Shown: positions 1 through 9,874, counted from the first letter of the stretch. The stretch: DNA of 64,000 bases from Vibrio ishigakensis (GCF_024347675.1 NZ_AP024881.1:1674001-1738000); one strand, 5' to 3'. Notes: generated by a model not told the origin, from the letters alone. Translations and numbers: made by a program.

Positions 1-72
1 GAAATTATTGAACAGCAAATCCTAGTGCGCAACGGCAACGAGTGCAATGATCTGAGTTTCAAATTTCGTTAG
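1..72 (+). CDS. 3' end of an unidentified CDS (partial)
   Basis: Frame 1 is open from the first base and stops at a TAG at 70-72, giving 23 C-terminal residues that end in a basic FKFR. The beginning lies outside the window, so the family cannot be named. It is called only because the frame runs in from the edge and a gene-free stretch follows. The open frame is short enough to be chance. Confidence 0.35.
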   Translation, partial: EIIEQQILVRNGNECNDLSFKFR

Positions 73-201
73 CAAAAGAGTCATATAACCTTCACTTATC
101 CCCTGCACACTGAATTTTCCCACTCGCTGCATGTTTGTCTGCCTTGTGTAAAAGCCCAACAACTCGCTACAAAAACGAACTCAAAAGGTCAACAAACCCT
201 A

Positions 202-990
202 ATGAAAAGCTTAAAGCGCTACCAGTATGAGCGTTACGCGGTGTTATGTCGCCTCGCCTATCCCCGCGTGTTCAAACAGACCGCTTTTGGCTTTGACCCG
301 AATGGACAAAGGGTTGTACGAAACGTGCAAGGCAAGATCATGGCACGCATCTTATGGACCAAGAGTCGGAGCGAAGTCATTGTGGTATTAAAGGGCTCCC
401 ACAGCGTCAAAGACTGGCTATTAACCCTAGCCTTCTGGCAACGAGGTTGCCACAAATGGCAGCTCGATTATTCCATTCATGCGGGGTTCCACTATCTATT
501 GTCCCAAGAAAGCCCACCGTCTCACAAATCAGACAAACTCGGCCAGTCGGTATTCGAACGGATTGTCGATATCGTCGAGCCACTAATAGAACAGGGTATG
601 CGGGTCGCTATTACCGGTCACTCCTCCGGTGGTGCTATAGGTTGCATCCTAGGTGATTATCTTGAACAAAGACATCCAAAATCCATAAAACGCATTGTCA
701 CCTTTGGTCAGCCTGCTGTAGGAAATTGGCATTTTAAGAAACGCTACACCCTCTCTCACCGCACCTATCGCGTCTGTTGCGATCTGGATATCGTCACCTT
801 CTTGCCACCTGTTCCCCTTGCCTACTGGCACGTGGGCAAGATGCTGTGGCTGTATAACGGTCGCATCTACGAAAATACGCCTACTGCAATACGTTTCGGA
901 CGCTCTATTGTTAGCTGGCTGATACGTCCCTTCTCCTATCACCTGATGAGTAAGTACATACGAAATAAAGACTTCTTTGATGACAGATAG
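202..990 (+). CDS. Lipase class 3 family protein
   Basis: A 262-residue alpha/beta hydrolase of the class 3 (fungal-type) lipase family, expected to hydrolyse acyl esters. The nucleophile elbow is GHSSGG near residue 140, preceded by a VAIT strand and followed by the family's TFGQPAVGN segment. A later DIVTFLPP segment fits the position of the catalytic Asp, and H209 or a later His could complete the triad. No signal peptide is visible, although the C-terminal third is rich in aromatic and basic residues. It precedes the cryptochrome gene with little space, so co-transcription is possible. The natural substrate is unknown. Confidence 0.8.
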   Translation: MKSLKRYQYERYAVLCRLAYPRVFKQTAFGFDPNGQRVVRNVQGKIMARILWTKSRSEVIVVLKGSHSVKDWLLTLAFWQRGCHKWQLDYSIHAGFHYLLSQESPPSHKSDKLGQSVFERIVDIVEPLIEQGMRVAITGHSSGGAIGCILGDYLEQRHPKSIKRIVTFGQPAVGNWHFKKRYTLSHRTYRVCCDLDIVTFLPPVPLAYWHVGKMLWLYNGRIYENTPTAIRFGRSIVSWLIRPFSYHLMSKYIRNKDFFDDR

Positions 991-1054
991 TCTGATCGCT
1001 GTCTGTTGTTGGTGCGTAAAGTTAAACAGTGCAAACGAGCAGTGGAAAGCAAAA

Positions 1055-2344
1055 ATGAAAAAGCGCATAGGACTTATTTGGTGTGGGGCAGATTGTCGAA
1101 TTGAAGACAACAACCTACTCATCCGCGCAGCGCGAGACGTAGAAAGTCTCATCTGCGTATACCTTCCATACCAGAGAATAAGCGGGCAGGATTCTGAAAT
1201 GGGATTCGGTCGCTCGGAGCACAACAAGCGATTTGAGCATCAGTCTGCGGCGAATCTCGCTCAGTCTTTGGCGAGTTTGGAGCAGGTCTTGTACAAACCA
1301 TGCGACCTTACAGAGCTAGCAGGCATAATCAAAAGCCAGAATGTGACGGACCTATACCGAGCCTTCCATCCAGGTGACTATGAAAAAGAAGCGCTTCAGC
1401 ACTTAATGGAGCTCTTCGATTTAGAACTTCACACCGCTTACTCGCTGTCTCTGTTTCACGAAGGCCAATTGCCATTTAGCAAGGAAAGGCTACCAAAAAC
1501 CTTCACTCAATTTAGAAAACGAGTTGAAAACCTTGCCGTCGTTCGCCCACTGCCCTCACCAGATGCTCTTCCGCAACACATTGATCTAGCTATTCCGCGT
1601 GTCTGCATGCTATCCGAGGTCAACGCCTCTATTTTCTACCACTTCAATGGTGGTGAAGCGCAGGCAAAAGCGCATCTTGAGAGCTACTTCGACTCTCAAC
1701 GTCCTCAGACCTACAAGCTAGTTCGAAACGAGCTAGATGGATGGGACAACTCAACCAAGATGTCGCCGTGGCTGGCCCAGGGTAACCTGTCCCCGCGCCA
1801 AGTGTGGTATGAAGTTAACAATCACGAAGCCCATCACGGTGAAAATGACTCAACCTACTGGATTAAATTCGAACTTCTTTGGCGCGAATTCTTCCATTGG
1901 TATGCTCATTGGCATGGCAGAGACCTATTTAAATCATCGGGTTTGAAAGAAAACGAGCGAGACTGGGGTCAAGATGAGAGAGTCTTTGAAAACTGGTGCT
2001 CAGGCAATACTGGCTATGACATCGTTGATGCCTGTATGAACCAGCTCAATCACACCGGCTTTATGTCTAACCGAGGCAGACAACTGGTTGCCAGCTGTTT
2101 GATTCACGAGTTGGGTTTGGATTGGCGTTTAGGGGCGCTCTACTTTGAGCACAACCTCATCGACTATGACGTGGGCTCAAACTGGGGTAACTGGCAATAC
2201 ATCGCCGGTGTTGGCGCTGATGCAAAACCCGTAAGACGCTTTGACCTAGAAAAACAAACCCAAATGTACGACCCAGAGCGCGAATTCATCGACTTCTGGA
2301 CGGAGTCCGATGACCTGGATAGAGAGGAAAGAAAATGCGGATAG
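1055..2344 (+). CDS. DASH-family cryptochrome / photolyase-like flavoprotein
   Basis: A 429-residue blue-light flavoprotein; DASH cryptochromes bind FAD and an antenna folate and repair cyclobutane dimers in single-stranded DNA. The N-terminal Rossmann photolyase domain begins IGLIWCGADCRIEDN. The FAD-binding half contains the family block FELLWREFFHWYAHWHG, then GYDIVDACMNQLNHTGFMSNRGRQ, and the DASH-typical DYDVGSNWGNWQYIAGVG. It ends soon after RRFDLEKQTQMYDP, which fits the compact bacterial DASH type. An upstream in-frame ATG at 977 overlaps the lipase gene and adds 26 non-conserved residues, so the ATG at 1055, with GGAAAG upstream, is preferred. The following dehydrogenase gene overlaps by 10 bp, and a DUF2256 gene, a frequent cryptochrome neighbour, lies just downstream. 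Confidence 0.9.
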   Translation: MKKRIGLIWCGADCRIEDNNLLIRAARDVESLICVYLPYQRISGQDSEMGFGRSEHNKRFEHQSAANLAQSLASLEQVLYKPCDLTELAGIIKSQNVTDLYRAFHPGDYEKEALQHLMELFDLELHTAYSLSLFHEGQLPFSKERLPKTFTQFRKRVENLAVVRPLPSPDALPQHIDLAIPRVCMLSEVNASIFYHFNGGEAQAKAHLESYFDSQRPQTYKLVRNELDGWDNSTKMSPWLAQGNLSPRQVWYEVNNHEAHHGENDSTYWIKFELLWREFFHWYAHWHGRDLFKSSGLKENERDWGQDERVFENWCSGNTGYDIVDACMNQLNHTGFMSNRGRQLVASCLIHELGLDWRLGALYFEHNLIDYDVGSNWGNWQYIAGVGADAKPVRRFDLEKQTQMYDPEREFIDFWTESDDLDREERKCG

Positions 2345-3057
2345 TCTTGATTGGAGCAGGTGGTGGCATAGGGAATGCGCTTTTAAGGCGCTGCGCTGAC
2401 ATGCTCCCATCAACCCAGATAGAGGCCACGTACCTCAACAGACATCCGGATATTAACGGCGGTAAGGTCAATTGGCATCAGCTCGACCTTACCAAGGAAG
2501 ACCAAATAGAGACCTTTAGTCACCAATTTGAGCAAGTGGATTGGCTCATCAATTGCGTAGGGATTTTGCACTGCAAACACCATGGCCCCGAGAAAAGCAT
2601 CAGACAGCTCGACTCAGACTTCTTCATGGACAACATCAAGCGCAACACCTTGCCTACACTGCTACTTGCGAAGTATTTCCAAGACAAACTGATGCCCAAC
2701 TCGACCAATCCGCAAACTTACGCCAAATTAGTCACTCTCTCTGCGCGGGTGGGTAGCATTGGAGATAACCGTCTTGGCGGTTGGTACAGTTATCGCGCAT
2801 CGAAAACTGCGCTCAATATGGCGATCAAAACGCTCCATCTTGAATGGCAACGAATGAATAGAGACATTGCAGTGATGGCGCTGCATCCTGGCACCACAGA
2901 CACCGAGCTATCGAGACCATTCCAACGCAACCTACCAGACGGTCAACTGATGAGCGCTGAGCAGGGTGCAGAACATCTGTTTACCCAGATAGCGAACCTC
3001 ACCCTAGAAGACTCGGGCGGTTTCATGGACTTTAAGGGCCGGCCTATCCCTTGGTAA
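2335..3057 (+). CDS. Short-chain dehydrogenase/reductase (C-factor-like SDR)
   Basis: A 240-residue Rossmann-fold oxidoreductase. It starts with the nucleotide-binding glycine motif GAGGGIG (residues 7-13) and has the NCVG segment near residue 74 in place of the classical NNAG. A serine in the [12 protein letters not shown] strand and YSYRASK supply the Ser-Tyr-Lys catalytic set. [13 protein letters not shown] is typical of the C-factor-like SDR subgroup. The start codon lies inside the end of the cryptochrome gene, suggesting translational coupling. The substrate is unknown, and the link to cryptochrome function rests on gene order only. The 3' end overlaps the convergent DUF2256 gene by 14 bp. 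Confidence 0.85.
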   Translation: MRIVLIGAGGGIGNALLRRCADMLPSTQIEATYLNRHPDINGGKVNWHQLDLTKEDQIETFSHQFEQVDWLINCVGILHCKHHGPEKSIRQLDSDFFMDNIKRNTLPTLLLAKYFQDKLMPNSTNPQTYAKLVTLSARVGSIGDNRLGGWYSYRASKTALNMAIKTLHLEWQRMNRDIAVMALHPGTTDTELSRPFQRNLPDGQLMSAEQGAEHLFTQIANLTLEDSGGFMDFKGRPIPW

Positions 3058-3196
3058 TTGCCTTTCTCTTGTTTCGACGACAGCGCTCTGAGCAGTACTG
3101 CACCTCATCCCAACAGTCCTGCCATTTTTTACGCCAATTAAATGGGCGTCCACACACCTTACAGTTCTTGCTTGGTAGGTCACCCTTTTTGATCAT
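3044..3196 (-). CDS. DUF2256 small zinc-finger protein
   Basis: A 50-residue basic protein found by translating the gap. It has two cysteine pairs, CKVCGRPF (C12, C15) and YCSERC (C35, C39), and the conserved tryptophans of [13 protein letters not shown]. The spacing and residues match the DUF2256 family, which is often encoded next to cryptochrome or photolyase genes. Zinc binding is inferred from the four cysteines. Its ATG overlaps the TGA stop of the upstream OppA-like gene (ATGA), so it is probably translated from the same message. Its 3' end overlaps the convergent dehydrogenase gene. The molecular function is not known. Confidence 0.85.
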   Translation of the reverse strand: MIKKGDLPSKNCKVCGRPFNWRKKWQDCWDEVQYCSERCRRNKRKAITKG

Positions 3197-4803
3197 GGAT
3201 TCAGCTTCTTAATATACAAGTCTTTAGAGTAGATACGTCCTTCCGCATTATGAAGGGGCACTCCTCCAACGTTAGGTCTAACCAAGCGCGCCTGCATATA
3301 GTAAAAGATCGGCGCTATCGGCATATCTTCACTCAAAATAGTCTCGGCCTTATCGTATAAAGCCATGCGCTTTTGCGTATCGGTTTCATGCTGGGCTCGA
3401 TTTAGCAGATCGTCATACTCAGGGTTTGAGTAGAAGGCATAGTTTCTATCATTGCCTGTGGTAAACAGAGAAAGAAACGTAGAAGGCTCATTGTAATCGC
3501 CACACCAAGAGGCGCGTAGCACATCAAAGTCGCCACTCTTTCGAGCTTCCAAATATGCCTTCCATTCTTGGTTTTCTAGCTCAACATCCAGATCTAGCGT
3601 CTTATGCCACATCGAGGCAACGCCAGTCGCGATTACCTTGTGGCTCTCACTAGTGTTATATAAAAGGTGCAGTGGTTTGCTTTGCTCTAGAGCCAAGTTG
3701 CCCGTCAGCATTTGCGCCTTTTTATCACGCTCCATCTGACTTAAGGTGGCATAATTTGGCTGTGTAGCACTAAAGCCCGCCACGTCTTTGTGGGTAAAGG
3801 TAAACGCAGGCACATTTCCGCTATTAGTGATGCCTTGGGTGATCACATCACGCATGATGGAATAAGAGAGCGCTTGGCGCACCTTAGGGTCATCCAAAGG
3901 TGGCTTCTTTGTATTAAACGCATAGTAGTAGGTGCAGAGAAGTGGCGAAACCTGATACGCCTCAGGCATCTCTTTTTTAAGTTTGATCCCCATCTGCGCC
4001 GGCACATCAGAGGTGATATCCACCTCGCCCGCGCGATATCGATTCACCGCTGCTAACTGATTCTCAAACGGGATATAGGTAACCTTACTCAGATGCGTGT
4101 CCTTGGCATCCCAATAGTTTTTGTTTGGTACCAGTTCTATGTATTCATTCACTACCCAGTTGTTCAGGGTAAAAGCCCCATTCGATACTAGGTTTCCGGG
4201 CTTGGCCCAATCTTTCGGGTGCGCTTCTACACTCTTTTGATGTATTGGCATCATCACGGTATGCCCGGTCATCGCCAAGAAATAGGGTACGGGTTTATTA
4301 AGTGTGAATCTTAGGGTGTGATCGTCTATCGCTTCAACGCCAAGGCTTTCAGGGGATGCCTTGCCCTCGATAATGGCTTGAGCGTTTTTAATCTCAGTAA
4401 GCTTTAGATACCAAGAATTGGGAGAGGCCGTTTTAGGATCGACCGCTCGACGCAGACTATAGATAAAATCGTCAGCTGTGACAGGGTCACCATTGGACCA
4501 CTTTGCATCCTGTCGAAGATAGAAGGTGTACACCTGATTGTCTTGATTAGACCAACGCTCAGCCGTACCAGGAATGACATTGCCAAATTCATCTTGGATA
4601 ACCAAGCCCTCAAACAGATCACGAATCACATGCATCTCTGGCATGCCCTCTGCCTGCAGTGGGTTCAGAGTCGCTGCTTCGGCATCGTTGCCGCGCACTA
4701 ACTCCTGCTCCTTGGCTAGGGTTACTCCTTCAAACTCGCTCGCCTGACTGGAAAAGGCGGTCGCGCACATGATTGCCAGTGCGGTTAGTCCAAAGCGTTT
4801 CAT
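3193..4803 (-). CDS. Peptide ABC transporter substrate-binding protein (OppA/MppA-like)
   Basis: A 536-residue periplasmic solute-binding protein of family 5 (OppA/DppA type). A clear Sec signal peptide, [21 protein letters not shown], is followed by [22 protein letters not shown] and the family signature around [24 protein letters not shown]. Length and motifs match OppA and MppA. No oppBCDF permease or ATPase genes lie beside it, so it may serve a transporter encoded elsewhere, as MppA does. The small DUF2256 gene overlaps its stop. AAGGAAGAT sits just before the ATG. Expected ligands are oligopeptides or murein peptides; which one cannot be told here. Confidence 0.88.
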   Translation of the reverse strand: MKRFGLTALAIMCATAFSSQASEFEGVTLAKEQELVRGNDAEAATLNPLQAEGMPEMHVIRDLFEGLVIQDEFGNVIPGTAERWSNQDNQVYTFYLRQDAKWSNGDPVTADDFIYSLRRAVDPKTASPNSWYLKLTEIKNAQAIIEGKASPESLGVEAIDDHTLRFTLNKPVPYFLAMTGHTVMMPIHQKSVEAHPKDWAKPGNLVSNGAFTLNNWVVNEYIELVPNKNYWDAKDTHLSKVTYIPFENQLAAVNRYRAGEVDITSDVPAQMGIKLKKEMPEAYQVSPLLCTYYYAFNTKKPPLDDPKVRQALSYSIMRDVITQGITNSGNVPAFTFTHKDVAGFSATQPNYATLSQMERDKKAQMLTGNLALEQSKPLHLLYNTSESHKVIATGVASMWHKTLDLDVELENQEWKAYLEARKSGDFDVLRASWCGDYNEPSTFLSLFTTGNDRNYAFYSNPEYDDLLNRAQHETDTQKRMALYDKAETILSEDMPIAPIFYYMQARLVRPNVGGVPLHNAEGRIYSKDLYIKKLNP

Positions 4804-4950
4804 CTATCTTCCTTGAGGTTCTGTTCAGGAAAATATTGTTACATATTCGAGTTAAAAATCGAGAATGATTAGCTGTATTAGCTCACATTTCTGGGTCTAT
4901 CAGTCTTTTTATGAACAAGGTTAAGCAAGAAGTTTCGCATCAGTTTCAAG

Positions 4951-5547
4951 CTAGGTGTTTCGAGCTAAGAAAAGATCTACGCAATCATCGATATAAGCGT
5001 GACGCTGAGCCTCACTCTCCTTTGAATCTCCACCTAGAAGACCCCAATAGACTGCCCGACCATGGAACATTAACAGCAGTTGCATTGCCGAGTCTTCAGC
5101 AGAGAGTGTCAGTTTAAGCTCGCCTTTTTGCTGTTTAAGTTCGAGGAACTCCCCTAACACCTGTGTGGTGCGTTTAGGTCCCGACTGAAGGTAGATCTCC
5201 GCAAGTTGAGGGTGAGTCTCTAACTGGCTCACCGCATTGCGAAAGGTTTGATGTACCACAGGCTCCATCAACATCTCTTGAAAACGAATACCAAAGCCTA
5301 CCAGAGCCTGTCGTAGTGGCGCGTCAGCATTAAAAGAGTTTTCATCAATCTGGTTAGCAACACATTTTGACTGGATGCAGGTCTCGAACAGTATGTCTTT
5401 GGTTTTGAAGTGGGCATAAACGGTTTGTTTAGACACATTGGCCAGTTTAGCCACGCTATCCATGCTTACCCCATAACCCTGTTCATTAAACAGTTGACCC
5501 GCAGCTTCTAAAATTTGAGCGCGTTTTTTCTCACTACGACTACTCAT
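4951..5547 (-). CDS. TetR/AcrR-family transcriptional repressor
   Basis: A 198-residue regulator with an N-terminal TetR helix-turn-helix: QILEAAGQLFNEQGYGVSMDSVAKLANVSKQTVYAHFKTKDILF (roughly residues 10-55). The C-terminal half is a ligand-binding and dimerisation domain of the AcrR/AefR kind. The reading frame extends 19 codons further upstream, but the ATG at 5547 has GAAGGCGAG before it and starts just ahead of the conserved domain. It is divergent from an RND pump operon with a long palindrome between the two, the usual arrangement for a local efflux repressor. The inducer is unknown. Confidence 0.88.
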   Translation of the reverse strand: MSSRSEKKRAQILEAAGQLFNEQGYGVSMDSVAKLANVSKQTVYAHFKTKDILFETCIQSKCVANQIDENSFNADAPLRQALVGFGIRFQEMLMEPVVHQTFRNAVSQLETHPQLAEIYLQSGPKRTTQVLGEFLELKQQKGELKLTLSAEDSAMQLLLMFHGRAVYWGLLGGDSKESEAQRHAYIDDCVDLFLARNT

Positions 5548-5597
5548 TTGCTCGCCTTCCACTCGTACAAAATCTGTGATGTAACTAACTTTTAACA

Positions 5598-5626
5598 CAA
5601 TCAAACTGGACAGTCTAGTTTGATTG
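5598..5626. promoter_or_regulatory. Candidate TetR operator between repressor and RND pump genes
   Basis: A 29-bp inverted repeat with one mismatched pair. The outer arms are CAATCAAACT and AGTTTGATTG, with an inner GAC-A-GTC core. It lies in the divergent intergenic region, and a TATAAT-like -10 element for the pump operon begins 11 bases after it (5637-5642). Binding by the adjacent TetR protein is inferred from position and symmetry. Confidence 0.7.
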
Positions 5627-5667
5627 GTTTTTAATTTATAATATGCAATGAAACTCTCAAGGAAGTC

Positions 5668-6741
5668 ATGATGTCGTTACTTCGCCTCAGCCCGATTATG
5701 TTGGCCATGGTACTGCTCACTGGATGTGACAGCAGTGAAGCCCAACTCGCTGCTCCAGAACCTATCCTATCCGTTGAAACTCACTCTTTGGTTCAGAGCG
5801 AACACTATCAAGTCATGCGCGAATACGTGGGCACAGTGCGCGCCGGCCAGCAGGCACAGCTTGGTTTCGAGCTTGCAGGCAAGGTATCGAACATCATGGT
5901 GGATGTCGGCGATAGAGTGAATCAGGGTGATGCCCTTATCCGCCTAGATACTCAACTTCTCGCTACCGAGGCCAAACAGCTTCGTGCACAGCAAAACGAA
6001 ATAAAAGCGCAACTTAAACTGGTCGCAGCTAACCTAAAGCGTCAACAATCCTTGAAAGCGAAAGGCTTCAGTGCTGAAGCTGAGATTGACTCCCTTACCA
6101 GCCAACAAGGCGTATTAGAGGCCAATGCACTGCGGGTTAACGCCGCCTTGCGTGCAAACCAACTCAAGATAAACAAATCCACCATCAAAGCGCCGTATGC
6201 AGGTACGGTGAGTCAACGCTTTGTCTCTCTTGGCGACGTTGTTGGCATGGGCACCCCTACTCTGACTCTACTAGCCGAGCAGGACAAAGAGGTCTTTATC
6301 GGCATTCCGAGCGCTCAGCTAGCTAAGATCAACGAGCTTAATACGCCAGAGATACGCGTTGGCGATAACCTGTATCCGGTAAAACTGCTCAACCCCGGCG
6401 CTAGGGTAGATTTGAATACCCGCAGTCTAGGTCTTAGATATCTACTACCCGAATCGGCCAAGGTTTTGGATGGACAACTTGCCTACCTTAGATACCCAGA
6501 GCAAATTTCTGAATCTGGATTCTGGATCCCGAACTCTTCTCTGACCGATGGGCTTCGCGGGGTTTGGAATGTGTTTGTGGTTACCGAGCAGAACATAGTT
6601 GAGCGTCGCAGCGTGCAGGTGCTGTATGCCGACAATCAAGCCGCCTTTGTTCAGGGAGCGATAAGCGCAGATGAGATGCTTATCTCAAACGGACTGCATC
6701 GAGTGGTTCCCGGTCAGCGCGTTCAGCCAAAACTGGACTAA
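5668..6741 (+). CDS. RND efflux periplasmic adaptor (membrane fusion lipoprotein)
   Basis: A 357-residue HlyD/AcrA-type adaptor that bridges an inner-membrane RND pump to an outer-membrane channel. A lipobox (LLTGC) ends a short signal peptide, so it is probably lipid-anchored through the Cys near residue 20. The split biotinyl-lipoyl domain is visible as GFELAGKVSNIMVDVGDRVNQGDALIRLD and STIKAPYAGTVSQRFVSLGDVV, with a coiled-coil hairpin between them. AAGGAAGTC precedes the ATG at 5668; a second ATG follows at once. The pump gene starts 9 bp downstream. No outer-membrane channel gene is adjacent, so a TolC-like protein encoded elsewhere is expected. Confidence 0.9.
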   Translation: MMSLLRLSPIMLAMVLLTGCDSSEAQLAAPEPILSVETHSLVQSEHYQVMREYVGTVRAGQQAQLGFELAGKVSNIMVDVGDRVNQGDALIRLDTQLLATEAKQLRAQQNEIKAQLKLVAANLKRQQSLKAKGFSAEAEIDSLTSQQGVLEANALRVNAALRANQLKINKSTIKAPYAGTVSQRFVSLGDVVGMGTPTLTLLAEQDKEVFIGIPSAQLAKINELNTPEIRVGDNLYPVKLLNPGARVDLNTRSLGLRYLLPESAKVLDGQLAYLRYPEQISESGFWIPNSSLTDGLRGVWNVFVVTEQNIVERRSVQVLYADNQAAFVQGAISADEMLISNGLHRVVPGQRVQPKLD

Positions 6742-6750
6742 GGAGCGAAC

Positions 6751-9700
6751 ATGAAAATCGACTCCATCATAGCCAACAGCCGACTGCTGATACTGATCAC
6801 CGCTTTTATCATAGTGAGCGGATTCTCAGCCTTTAATAATCTGCCACGTGCAGAAGACCCAATTATCAGTAACCGCTTTGCCAACATCACCACCTCCTTT
6901 CCCGGAGCCAGCGCCGAGCGCGTTGAGGCCTTGGTTACCGAAGTGGTTGAGAACAAACTTCGCGAGCTGGCAGAGGTAAAACTGATTACCTCTACCTCTA
7001 GGCCCGGTGTCTCAATTGTTACTCTTGAGCTTAACGACAATATCACTGAGCCTGAGCCGGTATGGTCGAAAGCGCGAGATAAGATCACCGATTTGATGCC
7101 TCTTCTGCCCCAAGGCGCTATGCCACCAGAGCTCGACAGTGACCATACCTACGCCTTTACCATCATCACGGCTCTCACTTGGGAGGGTAACTCCCACTCC
7201 GATATTTTGACTCTTGGTCGGTACTCCAAAGAGCTCGCTTCACGCCTTCGCGCCCTGTCAGGCACTGAGTTTGTGGATGAATATGGCATGCCTGAAGAAG
7301 AGATACTAGTGAGCCTAGATACTCCAAGCGTGGTGGCTCTGGGTCGTTCAAGCACCAATATTGCAACGGCTCTAGAAGGGGCAGATGCGAAAAACTCCGC
7401 CGGTGAGTTGGTTAATGGCTATACCCGATTCGGCCTAGAGGTGTCATCAGATCTGGACTCACTTGAACGAATTCGTCAGGTGCCAATTAGTATCGACCCT
7501 CAAGGGCACATGACCCGACTTGATGATATCGCTACCGTGCATAGGTCTTACAAACAGCCGGCGGAACAAATAGCCATCATCGATGGAGAACCTGGGGTTA
7601 TTGTTGCGGCGCGTATGCTACCCTCGTTACGTGTCGATAAGTGGACCGAACGTGCCATGGATCTTATCGAGCGTTATCAGGCCGAGGTTCCAAGCAACAT
7701 CAAGGTCAATGTGCTGTTCAGTCAGCAGGGTTATACCGAGACTCGCCTAGTTGATCTGAGTAAAAGCCTGATCTTGGGTTTTAGTATCATCTTGGTAGTA
7801 CTGCTAATCACGCTGGGCCTGAGAGCTGCCATAATGGTGGCAATTGCCCTACCACTAACCTCTATGCTCACCCTGCTTCTAATGAAGTTTACCGGCATAC
7901 CCATTAATCAGATGTCGGTCACCGGACTCATAGTAGCGCTGGGTATTATGGTTGATAACGCCGTAGTTATGGTGGATACCATACAGAGCTACCGACTGAA
8001 GGGAATGGAAAAACTAGAGTCAGCGGTTAAAGCGGTGAAACACCTATGGGTACCGCTACTCGGCTCTACCCTAACCACTATCCTAGCCTTTGCGCCTATC
8101 TTTCTTTCGCCGGGCGCAACTGGGGAATTTGTGGGCGCAATCGCGATTACCGTATCTTTCTCATTGGCAGGCTCCTATCTTATCTCACACACCATAATCG
8201 CCGGCTTTTCGGCGAGGTTCCTACCAAGCCACACCAGTTCAAACGCTTGGTATCAAACAGGGCTGTCGATTCCGCCACTAACGCGGGCTTTTTCTGCGTC
8301 AGTGCGCTTTGCTATCAAGCGCCCACTAATAGCCATAGCTTTAGTAATGCTGGTTCCGCTCACTGGTTTTTGGAGCGCTTCACAGCTAACCGAGCAATTC
8401 TTCCCGCCATCAGATAGAGATATGTTTGAGATCCGAGTCTATCTGCCTCCTCAAGCGAGCATCTTTGCCTCGCAAGACACCGCGATGAAGGTTGATGAAC
8501 TGGTGCGTGAATATGATGGTATCGAGCGCATAGACTGGCTGGTTGGCGCTAACTTCCCATCCTTTTACTACAACCTGATAGTAACGGATAACCGCGCCCC
8601 TTATTTCACTCAAGCTATGGTCAAAACCGACCATTTCTCTAGCGCTAACGAGATTATCCCTAAGCTTCAGGAGCAGTTAAACAGCGCAGTGCCCAATGCG
8701 CAGATCTTAGTGCGCAAGCTCGAGCAAGGTCCTCCTTTTAATGCACCAATAGAGCTTCGTGTTTACGGTGAAAACCTAGATAGACTAAAAGCCATAGGCG
8801 AAGATATACGCCTTATTTTGGCTAACACCCCATATGTCACCCATACCAGAGAAACCCTACAGCCTGGTACCCCTAAGGTGTGGTTAAAGGTGGATGAGGA
8901 TACAGCCCAGCTTAGTGGCATCACCCTTAGCCAGTTTGCTAACCTGCTGCAGGCCACCTTAGTTGGCCGGGAGAGTGGCAGTATTATCGAGGGCAGCGAA
9001 TCTGTACCTGTGCGAGTGCGTGTAGGCGACAGCGAACGTGAGAATTTAGATAGCCTCAGTAATTTAAGACTGCCTATCGCCTCTGAGACCTACACTACAG
9101 GGGTGAATATCTCCACCCTTGCTAGCCTTGAGCTTACTCCGAGTCGCGGCGCCATACCTCGTCGAAACGGTGAACGCGTCAATACTATCGAGGGTTATAT
9201 CCAAGCAGGTGTGTTGCCTCAAACGGCGCTAAATGCATTCCAAGAGAACCTTGCTAAGTACCAACTGCCGACCGGCTATCGTATCGAGTTCGGGGGTGAA
9301 TCTGCCGAGCGAGATGAGTCGGTAAATAGCCTAGTAGGCAATATGTCGATGGTGATCGTGCTGATGATCTTAGTGGTAGTGGTGTCTTTTAACTCCTTTA
9401 GACTAAGTAGCATCATCTTCAGCGTAGCTGGATTGGCTTCAGGTCTTGGCTTGCTCTCGGTATACCTATTTAACTATCCGTTTGGCTTCACCGTAATCAT
9501 CGCCATGCTAGGTATTATAGGTCTTGCTATCAACGCTGCTATCGTTATCTTGGCTGAACTTAAAGCAAGTCCTAAGGCTATGCTTGGCGATCAAGACGCC
9601 ATCTTAGAGGCAGTGATGAATTGTACTCGTCATATCACCTCTACCACCATCACCACCGTAGGGGGCTTTATGCCGTTAATCATTGCCGGTGGTGGCTTCT

Positions 9701-9834
9701 GGCCTCCATTTGCAGTGGCTATCGCAGGTGGTACTACACTCACGACCCTAATCTCTTTCTATTTCGTTCCAGCAAGCTTCCGCTTGTTCATGAAGCCAAG
9801 TAAGAAAAGGCTTCAGGCTCAAACCGCAAGCTAG
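6751..9834 (+). CDS. RND-family efflux pump inner-membrane transporter
   Basis: A 1027-residue proton-driven resistance-nodulation-division transporter of AcrB-like length with two 12-helix halves and large periplasmic loops. It begins with an N-terminal helix (LLILITAFIIVSGFSAFNNLPRAEDP) and the SFPGASAERVE porter segment. TM4 reads LGIMVDNAVVMVD: the acidic pair of AcrB is D402-N403 here. The second half starts near residue 525 and ends with PASFRLFMKPSKKR. It forms an operon with the preceding adaptor under the divergent TetR protein. Substrates are unknown; the subgroup resembles the Vibrio vex-type and AefA-like pumps. Confidence 0.92.
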   Translation: MKIDSIIANSRLLILITAFIIVSGFSAFNNLPRAEDPIISNRFANITTSFPGASAERVEALVTEVVENKLRELAEVKLITSTSRPGVSIVTLELNDNITEPEPVWSKARDKITDLMPLLPQGAMPPELDSDHTYAFTIITALTWEGNSHSDILTLGRYSKELASRLRALSGTEFVDEYGMPEEEILVSLDTPSVVALGRSSTNIATALEGADAKNSAGELVNGYTRFGLEVSSDLDSLERIRQVPISIDPQGHMTRLDDIATVHRSYKQPAEQIAIIDGEPGVIVAARMLPSLRVDKWTERAMDLIERYQAEVPSNIKVNVLFSQQGYTETRLVDLSKSLILGFSIILVVLLITLGLRAAIMVAIALPLTSMLTLLLMKFTGIPINQMSVTGLIVALGIMVDNAVVMVDTIQSYRLKGMEKLESAVKAVKHLWVPLLGSTLTTILAFAPIFLSPGATGEFVGAIAITVSFSLAGSYLISHTIIAGFSARFLPSHTSSNAWYQTGLSIPPLTRAFSASVRFAIKRPLIAIALVMLVPLTGFWSASQLTEQFFPPSDRDMFEIRVYLPPQASIFASQDTAMKVDELVREYDGIERIDWLVGANFPSFYYNLIVTDNRAPYFTQAMVKTDHFSSANEIIPKLQEQLNSAVPNAQILVRKLEQGPPFNAPIELRVYGENLDRLKAIGEDIRLILANTPYVTHTRETLQPGTPKVWLKVDEDTAQLSGITLSQFANLLQATLVGRESGSIIEGSESVPVRVRVGDSERENLDSLSNLRLPIASETYTTGVNISTLASLELTPSRGAIPRRNGERVNTIEGYIQAGVLPQTALNAFQENLAKYQLPTGYRIEFGGESAERDESVNSLVGNMSMVIVLMILVVVVSFNSFRLSSIIFSVAGLASGLGLLSVYLFNYPFGFTVIIAMLGIIGLAINAAIVILAELKASPKAMLGDQDAILEAVMNCTRHITSTTITTVGGFMPLIIAGGGFWPPFAVAIAGGTTLTTLISFYFVPASFRLFMKPSKKRLQAQTAS

Positions 9835-9844
9835 GCCCTCTAAT

Positions 9845-9874
9845 GTGTCAGGCTGTGCATAAACAGCCTGACAC
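9845..9874 (+). terminator. Perfect 12-bp stem-loop after the RND operon
   Basis: GTGTCAGGCTGT pairs fully with ACAGCCTGACAC across a 6-base loop, ten bases after the pump stop codon. There is no run of T residues after it, so it may act as an RNA-stabilising hairpin or a Rho-assisted end rather than a classical terminator. Confidence 0.55.

Noticed and set aside
649..1227. 192-codon minus-strand frame over the lipase/cryptochrome junction
   Set aside because: Antisense shadow of two well-supported genes with no recognisable protein character.
8046..8417. 123-codon plus-strand frame inside the RND pump gene
   Set aside because: Alternative-phase shadow of the transporter coding sequence.
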